The notes: a model not told the origin generated them from the letters alone. A DNA stretch of 64,000 nucleotides from Fonsecaea monophora (GCF_001642475.1 NW_019173961.1:186001-250000); one strand, 5' to 3'. Positions 29,489 to 40,770 are shown, numbered from the stretch's first letter. A program made the numbers and translations.

Positions 29489-32281
29489 ATGGCGGGTGTG
29501 CCTCAGTTCACTGATCGTGCCGCAAAGGCACTCGGCGATGCCGCAAATCTCGCTGAACAATATGCACATTCACAGATTCTACCACTCCACCTGGCAGTTT
29601 CTCTGTTTGACCCTCCTCCGGACGAATCAAAGGACCAACAGACGACAGTCAATGCCTCACAGTCGCACGCTTCGGCTCCACTCTTCAGACAGGTGGTCGA
29701 AAGAGCACATGGCGATGTCCAATTACTCGACAGAGCACTCAAGAAAGCCCTGGTGCGGCTTCCGAGTCAAGATCCTCCGCCCGAACATGTCACCATGTCG
29801 CCGTCCCTCTCGAAAGTGATCAGATCCGCCCAGGAACTGCAAAAGACGCAAAAAGATACCTACGTGGCCATTGACCACTTGATCACAGCCCTAGCGCAAG
29901 ATCCGAAGATTCAAGAAGCCCTGCGGGAGGCAAACGTTCCCAATACCAAACTCATCGACTCGGCCATTCAACAAATACGTGGCACGAAGCGGGTCGACTC
30001 AAAACAAGCCGATTCAGAGGAGGAGAACGAAAACCTCAAGAAATTCACCATTGACATGACACAACTTGCAAGAGAAGGCAAACTCGATCCCGTGATTGGA
30101 CGAGAGGAAGAGATCCGCAGAGTGATTCGAATTCTGTCCAGAAGAACGAAGAACAACCCCGTCCTCATTGGCGAGCCTGGTGTCGGCAAAACCACCGTCA
30201 TTGAAGGCCTGGCACAGCGGATCATCAATGCCGATGTGCCTGCCAATCTTGCCGCCTGCAAGCTTCTCTCGCTGGATGTGGGATCTCTTGTTGCTGGCAG
30301 CAAGTACCGTGGTGAATTCGAGGAGAGAATGAAGGGTGTCCTCAAAGAGATCGAGGCTTCTAACGAGATGATCGTTCTCTTTGTGGATGAAATCCATCTT
30401 CTCATGGGCGCTGGTGCCAGTGGCGAGGGTGGAATGGACGCCGCGAATCTGCTCAAACCCATGCTGGCCCGTGGTCAGCTTCACTGTATCGGTGCCACCA
30501 CTCTCGCAGAGTACCGCAAATACATTGAAAAAGATGCTGCCTTCGAACGAAGATTCCAACAAGTCTTGGTTAAGGAACCTACCGTGCAAGAGACAATCTC
30601 CATCCTTCGTGGCTTGAAAGAGCGATACGAGGTCCACCACGGTGTGACCATTCTAGATGGCGCCATTGTCGCGGCCGCTACTCTTGCCGCTCGGTACATC
30701 ACATCGAGGCGTCTACCCGATTCGGCCGTTGATCTTATCGACGAAGCAGCAGCAGACGTCCGTGTCATTAGAGAATCTCAACCCGAAGTTCTCGATAACC
30801 TTGAACGACGACTCCGGCAACTCGAGATCGAGATTCACGCCCTGCAACGTGAGACAGATCCATCGTCGGTTCAGCGTCTGGAAGAGGCCAAGCTTGAAGC
30901 CGCAAACGTCAAGGAGGAGCTGGAACCGTTGAAGGAACACTACGAACGTGAGAAGGCTCGCTCCCGAGAAATCCAGGAGGCCAAGATCAAATTGGAACAG
31001 CTCAAGAACAAGAGAGACGAAGCAGAGCGTTCCAACGACCTCCAGACTGCTTCAGACTTGACATACTACGCCATCCCCGATGTGGCTGCCAAGATCCGCG
31101 CCCTCGAGAACGCCAGAGCTCAGGCGGATGCGGAGCAGCATGCCAGACTGGGTGCGATGGGTGAGGTTTCACCTACGGACGCAGTTGGACCCGAACAAAT
31201 CAACGCCATCGTCGCCAAGATGACCGGTATCCCCATCACGAGGCTGCGTGCTTCCGAGAAGGAGAAGATTCTCCACATGGAACAGCATCTGCAGCGCATT
31301 GTGGTTGGCCAAAGAGAGGCTGTCCAGTCCGTCTCAAATGCAATCCGACTCCAACGTTCTGGCCTGGGCAACCCCAACCAGCCACCAAGCTTTTTGTTCT
31401 GCGGTCCTTCTGGTACTGGTAAGACGCTGTTGACCAAGGCGCTTGCCGAGTTCTTGTTCGACGACCCGAAGGCCATGATCAGATTCGACATGTCAGAATA
31501 TCAGGAACGACATTCACTGTCGAGAATGATTGGTGCACCTCCGGGATATGTTGGACACGACGCTGGTGGACAGCTTACCGAGGCGTTGCGACGTCGGCCT
31601 TTCTCGATCTTGTTGTTCGATGAGGTGGAGAAAGCTGCCAAAGAGGTGCTCACCGTGCTGCTCCAGCTCATGGACGACGGCAGAATCACCGATGGCCAAG
31701 GCCGTGTTGTCGACGCTAAGAACTGCATCGTGGTCATGACGAGCAATCTTGGTGCCGAATATCTGTCTCGCAACACTGCACCAGATGGGAAGATCGACCC
31801 AACCACCAAGGAATTGGTGATGAACGCTCTGCGGAACTACTTCCTGCCAGAATTCTTGAACAGAATCAGCTCAATAGTCATCTTCAACCGTCTCACAAGG
31901 AGAGAAATCCGCAAGATTGTCGATCTGAGACTAAGCGAGATCCAAAAGAGACTCGAAAGCAACGACAAGAAGATCACCATCAACGCAAGCGAAGAGGTCA
32001 AAGACTACCTTGGCGCTGCTGGATACTCACCTGCGTATGGCGCCCGTCCTCTGCAGAGGTTGATCGAGAAGGAGATTCTCAATCGCCTGGCTGTGTTGAT
32101 CTTGAGAGGCGCCATCAAAGATGGAGAGACGGCCAATGTCGTCTTGGAGGATGGACGCGTCGTGGTATTGCCCAACCACACCGACAGTGAGATGGAAGAG
32201 GATGAAGATATGCTTGATGATGAGGATGCCATGTTGGAGCTGGAGGATGGAGCCAATGGAAACATGGACCTTTACGAGTAA
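29489..32281 (+). CDS. HSP104: Hsp104/Hsp98 (ClpB family) protein disaggregase
   Basis: An intronless 930-aa frame covering the whole family length. Order: N-terminal Clp repeat domain (about 1-165), first AAA+ domain with Walker A GEPGVGKTT and Walker B VLFVDEIH plus the GAGASGEGGMDAANLLKP segment, coiled-coil middle domain (about 410-540), then second AAA+ domain with Walker A GPSGTGKT, pore loop GYVGHD and Walker B ILLFDEVEK, and sensor-2 motif GARPLQRLIEK. No mitochondrial presequence is seen, so this is the cytosolic-nuclear disaggregase acting with Hsp70/Hsp40 to extract proteins from aggregates. The C-terminal tail is acidic (EMEEDEDMLDDEDAMLE), as in fungal Hsp104, though the very last residues differ from the yeast motif. 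It is the most confidently named gene here. Confidence 0.97.
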   Translation: MAGVPQFTDRAAKALGDAANLAEQYAHSQILPLHLAVSLFDPPPDESKDQQTTVNASQSHASAPLFRQVVERAHGDVQLLDRALKKALVRLPSQDPPPEHVTMSPSLSKVIRSAQELQKTQKDTYVAIDHLITALAQDPKIQEALREANVPNTKLIDSAIQQIRGTKRVDSKQADSEEENENLKKFTIDMTQLAREGKLDPVIGREEEIRRVIRILSRRTKNNPVLIGEPGVGKTTVIEGLAQRIINADVPANLAACKLLSLDVGSLVAGSKYRGEFEERMKGVLKEIEASNEMIVLFVDEIHLLMGAGASGEGGMDAANLLKPMLARGQLHCIGATTLAEYRKYIEKDAAFERRFQQVLVKEPTVQETISILRGLKERYEVHHGVTILDGAIVAAATLAARYITSRRLPDSAVDLIDEAAADVRVIRESQPEVLDNLERRLRQLEIEIHALQRETDPSSVQRLEEAKLEAANVKEELEPLKEHYEREKARSREIQEAKIKLEQLKNKRDEAERSNDLQTASDLTYYAIPDVAAKIRALENARAQADAEQHARLGAMGEVSPTDAVGPEQINAIVAKMTGIPITRLRASEKEKILHMEQHLQRIVVGQREAVQSVSNAIRLQRSGLGNPNQPPSFLFCGPSGTGKTLLTKALAEFLFDDPKAMIRFDMSEYQERHSLSRMIGAPPGYVGHDAGGQLTEALRRRPFSILLFDEVEKAAKEVLTVLLQLMDDGRITDGQGRVVDAKNCIVVMTSNLGAEYLSRNTAPDGKIDPTTKELVMNALRNYFLPEFLNRISSIVIFNRLTRREIRKIVDLRLSEIQKRLESNDKKITINASEEVKDYLGAAGYSPAYGARPLQRLIEKEILNRLAVLILRGAIKDGETANVVLEDGRVVVLPNHTDSEMEEDEDMLDDEDAMLELEDGANGNMDLYE

Positions 32282-32814
32282 AATGGTCAAGGCTCGCGCA
32301 CAGCAAGGCTAGGCGTTGAAGGAGAAATGAGTGATGACTTTGCATAAAAAGCGAACGGCGTTCGGTTGGGAATACTTCATGGGCACTTTATGTAGCATGA
32401 GTCATGATACATTTAGACCTGTAGTAGACTTACACGGTCTTAATAAAATTATCATACAATCACTTTGCAGATTCAATCCGTAGTACCTAGTATCTTTTCC
32501 ATTGAATTGTCTCTTGTGCACTGCTGGTGGAAGTGGTAGAGCCTTGACGCGTGCAAGACGCGCTAGTCTATGATGTCATTTTCTGAGCGCGTCGAATATT
32601 TGTAACAGGCATCACGTTGTCCGCGGACAGCCACGCTCACGCAACAGACAGAAACAACCCTTTCAGACTCTCAGACTCGGCCAACGCATAGCACAGAGAT
32701 AGAGAGAACAAACTTGCATCCAGTTCCCACGCCAAACGATTACAAGTCACTTGCCCTTTGAAAATCCACAATACTCCTCTTTCCACCCTCTGAAGTCGCA
32801 GGGACCGGGCTGAC
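32282..32814. other. intergenic between HSP104 and the CENP-X gene
   Basis: About 530 bases: Hsp104 3' region with an AATAAAA-like string near 32441, then the promoter of the next co-directional gene. Nothing else seen. Confidence 0.5.
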
Positions 32815-33645
32815 ATGGCGCCCTCGACAACGATCAGAAAACCGAAGAATGCATTCTCCCCGCCCCGGCCGGGGAAGTCAAAGGTTACTAAATCGACGAA
32901 AGAGAAGGGTGCGGCGATCACAAAGAGCGCAGCAGCCAGACGCAGTCTGGGGGCAACGGGGAACTCGAAAGTACGTAAACAGCTCCAGCAAGGGAACCAG
33001 AGAGCCGGACAGAAGACGAAGCCGCAGAAAACGAAACGGAGAGGTGCGGCGGGGACGATGAGAGCAATACTTGGAGAGTCAGACGCAGACTCGGATTCTA
33101 ATCCGGAAGAAGAAGACAACGACGGAGATGGTGCTGGGTCGGACGAGAATATGGACACCAGGGTCGAGGAGGATGAGAGCCTTGGCCATGAAGATGATCA
33201 TGACAATGACGACGACACCAACGCACAAGGCGAAGAGGACGGGGAAGAAGAAGAGGAGGAGGAAGAAGCCTCCCTGTTCCACGACCGCGATCTCAACCTA
33301 TCATCCCCAGAACCCGACTTCATCCTCGCCGAGGTCACCACAAACGGGACAGGTGGAAACCCAACATCCTCGACGAGTCCGTCAATACCCCTCCCGCTCA
33401 TCCACCGGATCATGCACGCCCACTTCCTAAAGCCCGACCACACCTCCCTGTCCGCGGACGCGAGGCATCTCATGGGAAAGTACGCCGACATCTTCGTCAA
33501 GGAGGCCATCAGGCGGTGCGTGGACGACAAGCGGGAGCGCGCCGCCGCGCGGGGGAGTGGCGACGGCGGCGTGGTGGGAGACACGGGCTGGCTGGAAGTC
33601 GAGGACCTCGAGAGGGTCGGGGTGCAGCTGTGTTTGGATTTCTGA
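32815..33645 (+). CDS. MHF2: CENP-X/MHF2-like histone-fold protein with long disordered N-terminus
   Basis: A 276-aa frame. Residues 1-90 are basic and Lys/Arg/Ala-rich. Residues 95-155 are extremely acidic (Asp/Glu runs). Residues about 190-276 form the CENP-X histone fold: IPLPLIHRIMHAHFL, then LSADARHLMGKYADIFVKEA, and at the end the diagnostic LEVEDLERVGVQLCLDF. CENP-X (MHF2) pairs with CENP-S (MHF1). The complex binds DNA at inner kinetochores and stimulates FANCM/Fml1-type helicases in replication fork repair. The typical core is only about 80-100 aa, so the basic and acidic N-terminal extension is fungal or lineage-specific. No intron is needed. The name rests on the C-terminal domain. 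Confidence 0.8.
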   Translation: MAPSTTIRKPKNAFSPPRPGKSKVTKSTKEKGAAITKSAAARRSLGATGNSKVRKQLQQGNQRAGQKTKPQKTKRRGAAGTMRAILGESDADSDSNPEEEDNDGDGAGSDENMDTRVEEDESLGHEDDHDNDDDTNAQGEEDGEEEEEEEEASLFHDRDLNLSSPEPDFILAEVTTNGTGGNPTSSTSPSIPLPLIHRIMHAHFLKPDHTSLSADARHLMGKYADIFVKEAIRRCVDDKRERAAARGSGDGGVVGDTGWLEVEDLERVGVQLCLDF

Positions 33646-34573
33646 ACGCCAACACATATATCGTACCGAGTTCATACATACCTTCCTCTATGGCAGGGGA
33701 TGGGAATCAAATAAAAGCCTAATGACGACACCTATATAACGACAACGAGAGGAAATTGAAACGGAACGGAGCACTCTGTCTTTTCTGGTGTTTGTTCTGA
33801 TGAAAAGAACAGCAAAGGCATACATACATGTAGTGCCTCGTATGTAAATACCCTCCAACTCTTACCACCGTAGAGGACACCCTGACTTGACGAGGCCTGT
33901 CAGCGACATTGTCTTTGTCTGCTGTCTGAGTGTTTGTCAAACGTGTTGTTGAGATCTTTCCCCCAAGCAGGGAGTATGTATATTCCTTTTATCTTCTGGT
34001 CTGTACCTCGGGAGGCACAGAAGGTATCTAGGATAAATAAGTGTCTAAAATAGGTATTCTAGGTATCTAGGCAGGTAAATAGTTGTTACACACGTCGCAT
34101 GCAGCTTACACATTGTACATCTATATGCAGAGGCTAGCTTTGGTATCAAATGGTGGTAAAAATCCGGATCAATAATGAAAAAAAAGTCTTTGCACAAAAA
34201 AAGTCGTCCTTTAGGTGCTGGGGCAACTGGGGCCTCCCAACTTTCCAAGTTCGTCCGTCCTCCTTGCTGAGTCTCTTGAAAAAATAATAACCTCCCCTCT
34301 CCCCTTCCTTTCCTAAAAATTTGTGGCTGCCAGTTTCTATATAATTGAACTCGACTCGACCTCGGGACCTTGCCGGGGGAATTCTGAGGACAATAATGGC
34401 TTCGTTGGAACCTCCTCTCACAAACAACGCCGGGATGTGTGGCGGGCTTCTGAAAGTCGGTTCTCTCTCCCTTCTTCTTTTTTTTTGCGCCGGACTCTTG
34501 AGAGCTTTTGTTTTGCTCGTGTGGATGAGCGGGGATATTGGGCCCCGTGTCAATCCAAGAAAGAAAAGGTAAA
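33646..34573. other. intergenic between converging genes
   Basis: About 930 bases: 3' regions of the CENP-X gene and the cupredoxin gene. Frames reading in here from the cupredoxin gene are the result of its frameshift. Confidence 0.5.
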
Positions 34574-35544
34574 TTACCACAACGCCAACAGGGCGCCGAG
34601 AGCGATACCGACCACACCTGTCGATGACTGAGGCACGAATCCCGGAACAGCGGCACCGGTGAATACAGCTGGAGCCACGACTGCGCTCGATGAAGGTGGC
34701 GGCGCAATGGTCTGCGCTGGTGGTGCGACAGGCGAGCTTTCCGGAGGTGGCGCACCAAAAGCAAACGACGATTCAGCCGGAGGGGGAGAAGCAGGGGGAC
34801 AGCCGGGGGTGGTGGTGGGGAGCCAGCGGGAGGCGCAGTAACGTTAACGAGTGGTAGCTTGGCCGCGTTGGCAATGTAGGCGTCAATAGTATTGGGCGAG
34901 GAGTCGTTCTGGTTGATGACCATGGCCATACCCTTCGCGCAGTGGTTGGTCTGGCCGCAGTAGATCCAGATGGGCTTGGTATCGTTGACCAGGACGTTGT
35001 AGACTGGAGTGAATGGCTCCGAACCGGTGACAGGGACAAATCCAGATTTCAGCCCAGGACGAGTAGCCGAGGTGAGATTGGAGGCGATCGGTTTGCAAGG
35101 TTCAGCAAACGATGACTCTGTCACTGTGTGGTTCTGCGCAAACAATTAGACTTGAGACAGGCCAAGTTGGTGCAGAAGACAAACCTTTGGGTGGAACTGG
35201 AACTGGACCACAGACCCGACTGGTGCCGTGACCTTGTCGGGGAAATATTTCAAAGATCCGTTTGCGTCTGAGACAGAGACAACCTGGACGATCAATTGGC
35301 CTGGTTGAGTCGCCATTGGTGGTGCAGCGCCGGTCTGAATGGGCTGACAACCCGATGGGCAGGATGCTGCGGCGAATGCTGGAGGTCCTTGCTTGTCGCC
35401 GCCACTGCCCCAGCTGCTCCAACCGCCGCCGCTGCCTGAATCACCGCCACCACCGTAGCTGCCGCCACCGTAACTACCGCCGCCATAGCTCTGCGCGAGG
35501 GCAGATGCCGCGAAAAATGTCGAGATGAGAGTCTTGAGAGACAT
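34574..35544 (-). pseudogene. GPI-anchored cupredoxin-domain protein, interrupted by a one-base frameshift
   Basis: Two exons on the minus strand, 35544-35185 and 35133-34574, with a 51-nt intron (GTTTGT..GCGCAG). It starts with a signal peptide (MSLKTLISTFFAASALAQ) and a Gly/Ser-rich YGGGS repeat, then a cupredoxin domain. Copper-ligand-like residues are visible: the His pair around FHPKNHT, and CGQTNHCAKGM, which supplies Cys, His and Met. After a PPPPP tract the frame breaks at a run of five G (34794-34798 on the plus strand); one more base there would restore it. The restored tail is Pro/Ser/Ala-rich and ends in VVGIALGALLALW, a GPI-anchor signal. Related fungal extracellular serine-rich proteins sit in the cell wall. 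Assembly error or genuine loss are both possible. Confidence 0.75.
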
Positions 35545-37065
35545 GTCTGCTGGGATCTTGCAAGGGGAAAGTGACTTTGGAATAATACTTGAGACTGGAG
35601 ATGGACAGTTGGGATGGGTGCGAGACAACGAGCGACCGGCGCAAGAACAGAAAACTGCAGTGCGTCAAGCAGCAGAAAGGAATGAACAGGACCGGTACTG
35701 TGGAAGTACACGAAGACCACTTTTGGTATGAAATAAAGATGGAATGGAGAGAGGAAAGAAACACATTTCGAAACAGCAACACAGGAGACATATGTAGGCC
35801 AGCGACAAAACGAGGAGGCTGTGCAAAGCACGGAACAGGAGAGAGTCCGGATCTTGGAATTGAGATTATGGATCTCGATAGGCCAGGGTTATGGGACTCC
35901 CAGAGTCTCGTCACCTGGTCATTTTTGCCCCTGGAGGAGGTTCCAAGGCATTGTGGACGAGTCGTCACATATCCGTCTCAGGTGGACGGAGGATATCTGA
36001 GACGGGACAGGCGAGAAAAATCCTTGCGGAGAGAGCGCAAAGAAGCAAGGAGGGTGGGCGCCAAAATGTCGATAGCTAGGAATAGAGTCACAGCGGAGGC
36101 GCGCGACAGGAGGAGTCGAGTGTCGCAGAGTAGGAGGAGAGAGGGCCATCCGAAGCGCTGGGTGGTTTTGAATCGTGTTTGGGGCAGGAGCAGGAGTGCG
36201 ATTCTGAGGCACAAGACGTTTCCGACTGGCGGAGCGGGCCTTTCCATTTGTGGAATAGCGTGATATCTCTTCTTGGCACCTGGAGGAGTCAAGCGTCTCC
36301 CCTTTCCATCGCCATTCATCTCCCTTCTATCTCGTTTACCGGCCATCCTACTCGCTTCACGTGGATCTTGCAGCCCTAGGACCTCGATCTGGGCCTGAAT
36401 TCGACTCCCAAAAAGCTTGTCTCCGGCTCTACCCTTGTTCTATTCTCCGGGGTTGCAGCCTCGGGATCCAGCCTTCCGAGTTTCACAGGGACAAATAATC
36501 AGATACTGCGCCGCTCAGCCACTTTCAGAGTCATTGCTAGGACCTTGCCCTAAGTCGGCATGTCCCTTACCGAGAGTGCCCTTGATGATCCGTGTGATGA
36601 AGACGCTTAACTGGGCGAGTCTCTTACTCAATGCGGACAGACGAGCTCTTCCTAGGCATGGCCGATAACTTGGTGCTCCGCTACATGAAGTTTTGAACTT
36701 CGGTTTGATTAGCTGTTCGCTAGTCCGTTACACTCTGCTACCTTGTCTTCTCAGCAGTCCTTTCTGGATCGCCTCCCTGGTTGAAGCGTACAATGAATTC
36801 AGTCCGTCAAGTGTCGCAAACCCAGACTTCCCACAAGTACTTTTCCCCCTTCATAATCATACATTAATCTTCCAGCATTATCGATAGAAGTACTCCCACG
36901 ATAACTCCGTGCCTCGGTACCATTGATTTTGAGCGCCTGGGCTGGGAATCTGAACTCGAATAATAACAACCGTACCTTGCCCTCCGGCCCTTGCGCCTTG
37001 AATTTGGATGGCCTCACTCTGAACTATCACAGTCGTCCAACGAGCGAAGGCCTTCCACTGAGCAT
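35545..37065. other. intergenic, about 1.5 kb
   Basis: Promoter and leader of the cupredoxin gene, then the 3' region of the BED-like gene. A 224-codon plus-strand frame at 35589-36263 is Arg/Glu-rich, without domain character, and I do not support it. Confidence 0.5.
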
Positions 37066-37912
37066 TCAGGTCATGGTGTACCCACTGGGTGGTGGTGTAG
37101 GGGCGATGAAATCCCACTGTCCGGGAGGCAGATTGCTGCGGTTGGTGGGTGTGCCACTGTAACTGGGACTCTGGGGTCGCGAGCCTTCTTGCTGCATGTT
37201 GGTCAAGGCGGGATCGACCTCTTCCTCAGTTTTCCTCTTCTTAGGTGGTCGGCCCCGAGGGCGAGGGGTGTTTGGGGGATCAAGGACGTATTCTTCTTTC
37301 AGCTGCATCGAGACACTTGGGTCGTATCCACGTTCACGCGCAAGTCGTCGCAGGCCAGCCATCACTTTCGGGTCCATTCCAGTGATTTCCTGGATGCGAT
37401 CGTATGCAATGCTCGCTTCCGCCAGCGCCAATGCCTGAATGCGCACAGCGGTAGTGTGATCGCCCATTTTGAGGACCTTTGGAGCCTTTGCCTCGGTGGT
37501 TCTTTGCGCCCAGTCAGAGCTTCTAAAAAATGCTTGAGGATCGGCGGCTTGACGAGTAATACTGTTCTCGATGCCTTGTTCTTTCATCGCGTCAAGGTAG
37601 TTTCGGCAGCTGAGAAGGTGGACGCGCTGTCGGGAGGTATGCTGGGCCATTTCTCTGCTGCAGTATTTGCATCGCACCTGCGCCAGCTTCTGGGTGGACA
37701 TTAGTGAGAGGTGTTAGGGCAGAACATGATTATGATGATGATGCGCCAGGCCATACCTGAGTGCCCTCTGGATCTTGAGGAATAATATCCCATGCTGAAT
37801 GAGTTTCGGTATCACCTGGTTTGTTTTTGTACCCTCCTGACTAAAGGGAGCTGATTAGCATGCGTCGATGAAAGGTGAAAGTCAAGCAGCAACTTACGCC
37901 TGGACCACCCAT
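37066..37912 (-). CDS. BED-like zinc finger and AT-hook protein
   Basis: Three exons on the minus strand: 37912-37898, 37840-37757 and 37689-37066, 240 aa; introns of 57 and 67 nt (GTAAGT..TTTAG, GTATGG..CCCAG). The first exon codes for only five residues (MGGPG) behind a good CACCATGG context. Exon three has a Cys2-His-Cys arrangement (CKYC, 14 residues, H, then C four residues later) like a BED finger. An AT-hook (PRPRGRPPKKRK) follows near residue 180. BED fingers often come from transposases and bind DNA, so a nuclear DNA-binding role is inferred. It shares a 369-base divergent promoter with the Mis12 gene. Confidence 0.65.
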
Positions 37913-38281
37913 GGTGAACTTGGGCCAGAAGTGTCGAGGTTCGAGAATGACACTGGGCGTGATCGTCTCAGCTGCGTAATTTTGGAGGTCTGACTGGTGA
38001 TAAAGAGATGGACGGGGCTGATGTGCGGGAGATGAGGTGGGTGGGTGCGAAAGTGGTTGTCAAGTGAGTGCGAAGAGAAATGTCATTTCAGTTGTCATTT
38101 GATGGCCGTAGTTTCCCGACTCGCCGACTGGCCCCGGGGTGCCGTGGGTGCCCGGAGTTGCAGCCCGTGAGCCCCAAGACCCAAAACATTGGGCGTGGCG
38201 CGTGTCATACAGTAAACACGACATCATCACCCTCTACACAGTTAATACATTTTTCCCTTCCCCTCCTTTGAGAGCAGCGTC
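37913..38281. promoter_or_regulatory. divergent promoter region between the BED-like gene and mis12
   Basis: 369 bases between two start codons on opposite strands. No specific binding site can be named with confidence. Confidence 0.45.
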
Positions 38282-39313
38282 ATGGCCGATTCTTCGCAAG
38301 GGGCGACGTCGCTCTTGACTGAGCATCTACAGTATACGCCTTTGGTAAAGTCACTTGCGATGACATAATAGCCATTTTCGAATGCTAACGAGCCGCAGTC
38401 ACTGATTGACGACATAATCAACTCGGTCAACAACTTCGTTTACCAAGGAGTCGGCAGCCTGGAAACCGGACTTCTGTCAACGCATCCCGAGAAGTTGGGC
38501 TTCAAGGCCGTCAAGACTGTCAGCGATGATGGCGTGGAAGACTTGGAGTTCCCCGAGGCAAAGAAAGAGATCGAAGAAGGCCTCCACAAACTTGAGACAC
38601 TGCTCAACTCGACGGTCGATAAGAATTTTGACAAGTTTGAGATATATGTGCTGAGGAATATCCTGTCTGTGCCTACAGAATTGGTCAACTGGGTCCAGTT
38701 GAGTCATTACGAGGTGGGCGAGTAACTGTGCAGAAGAGCGAGCGACTCGGGAATTCCAGCTAACGGCGCGCAGAACATATCATTCCCACCTCCGGCGAAC
38801 GCGCCCACAGTTGATAACGTGCAACTACTGCGGCGCAAGCTGGCCGCCACGAGGACTGTCTCACATGCCCTCAAAGAAGAGTATAGGCGCAATGAGGCAA
38901 TCCTGCAACAACTGAGAAGTTTGATCGGCGATTCCCCCGACTCCGCAAACAGCCTGTCATTCCTCATGAACGGCGCATCTGGTCAGACTCTCAATGTAAC
39001 CCAGCACCCTGACAATCGCCGTTTAACCACCAACACGAAATTCGCCGTTTCACAGCTCCCCGCCCTCAAGTCGTTGCTCGCCGAATTGCGACCTAAGCTG
39101 GCCTCGTTGAAAGATACAGATAAAAACATCTCGAGTGCCAAGGATGAACTCAAAGAGGAGCGCAGAGGTTATATCGAGCAGCGAACGCGATCACATCTTG
39201 AGCGCCATGGCGAAGCCTCGGGAGAAGATTCGACAGTATTGTCTGGCAAGCGGGTGGATCCGGAGGAAGTGCAAGCCCTCGAAAAGGTCGCTTCCATATT
39301 CGACGCGGTGTGA
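38282..39313 (+). CDS. mis12: Mis12/Mtw1 kinetochore complex subunit
   Basis: Three exons: 38282-38344, 38399-38713 and 38774-39313, 305 aa; introns of 54 and 60 nt (GTAAAG..GCAG with branch GCTAAC; GTGGGC..GCAG with branch GCTAAC). The N-terminus SLLTEHLQYTPLSLIDDIIN followed by SVNNFVYQGVGSLETGLL is the Mis12 head signature. The rest is mainly coiled coil (LQLLRRKLAATRTVSHALKEEY type heptads). Mis12 is part of the four-subunit MIND complex that links inner-kinetochore CENP-C to the Ndc80 and Knl1 complexes, and is essential for chromosome segregation. Length fits fungal orthologues. The first intron separates the 21-residue first exon from the conserved helix. Confidence 0.9.
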
Positions 39314-40770
39314 AGACCTGGTACTCGAATTACCCGTGAACTCACCCCTCCACGAGCAGCAGCCTCGATACGAGAGTATCGAGAACATCAGCTCCCGGGG
39401 AAGCAGAATGTGACAGGTCATATTGACTAAAAGACCAAGAGGTCCGAGCGTGCATAAGGTTGCGCTGGTCAAAGTTGAGAAATTCTCCGATGTCCCGAAT
39501 CCGGCGAAGAAGATACTGGTTTCGGAAGGAAGACTCAAGTTCATTCACCAGCATCTCAGTATGTTATGCATGAAGTGCAAGTCATGTGGAGAGAGGTGCG
39601 TCGGCACTCAACTTGTCATGGGACAGAGCAACGCCGAAACTGGTTGAGAGATGGAATGCGTTTAAGATTTTGGCGGGCCAGGAGGTACGAAGACCCATTT
39701 GGTGGCCCATGGTGTAACCGTTTCAAGCATGGCCGGTGGGGAGAGATGCGGAAGACGAAGTTTTACCTAGTGGAAGAGAAGGGTCTGGGTCATGGCAGAG
39801 TGGCATTGATGCGGAAGCGAGCAGAAGATAGAGGAATTAGTTTCCTCATCTATCTGCTTTTCAGCATGCCATGAAGTCGCGGATCGCAGGCTAGAACTGC
39901 CTTTGCCTGGGATGATGGTGGAAGGAGATGGGCCAATGATGGGACGGGATTTGCACAGGGATACAGTCCCAGATGCGAGCCAATGTGCGTGGAAGCCGGT
40001 TTCTCTCCTCGTACACCGGCAGCTGGAGCAGAAGAGCCGGCAACAAATGATGCTGGGCTTTTTGCCAGAGTGGCTGATGATTATCAGGATGGTGAGTTGT
40101 GTGCTGGCGAGTTGATCCAAGCAGAAGATCGGCAGATGAAGCCCGACTGGCCAGTCAGAAGCCACTGAACTACACAATGTGGGTCTTACTCGTTTGGGCC
40201 ATACTATAAATATGATTAGCGCCCTGCATGCGCCTGCTCACTGGCCAATGGATGCTCTTAAAGGAGCCAAGCCATTAGCTAAGCGCTGGAGACCCACTGG
40301 TCGTTCAATCTCTCTTCGTCATTTCATTCTCCCAGATGCTCCTCCATCCCCCCCTGCATCTTTGCTTGGACAGCGTCTGGCTGTCATCCTTCCTATTCCC
40401 ACATCTCAGCGCATTGATTGTTTCATTCATCGATCAAGCCTTCTAACCGCCGAACATGTATTGCTGGTGGTGATACTCGAAAGATGATTCGTCTGGAGCT
40501 GGCCGGCGAGGTCGGTCAGAGACAAGCACGATCTTTGAATAGATCAGGCACTACTGTAGGTGAAATGCATTTGGCCAGGTGAGTGTGCATGAAGGAATCA
40601 TACGGCTGGGATATAATAGTACAGAGCCTCGTCTATTTCTCGATGCTCTCTTGTCTGGCACTTGTGTTCAAGTTCTGGTCTGTTTGGCGCTGGTTTCGCA
40701 TTCCACCATCTTCCAAAGGTTCTGTCTTCTGTTGTCGATTGACTTGCTTTTCCTTTTGATTCTGTATATC
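39314..40770. other. intergenic, about 1.45 kb
   Basis: No supported gene. Short frames near 39566-39874 and 40179-40487 have no domain character. The last 200 bases look like the promoter and T-rich leader of the next gene. Confidence 0.5.

Noticed and set aside
35589..36263. 224-codon plus-strand frame upstream of the cupredoxin gene
   Set aside because: Arg/Glu-rich without domains; most likely the antisense of the cupredoxin promoter and leader.
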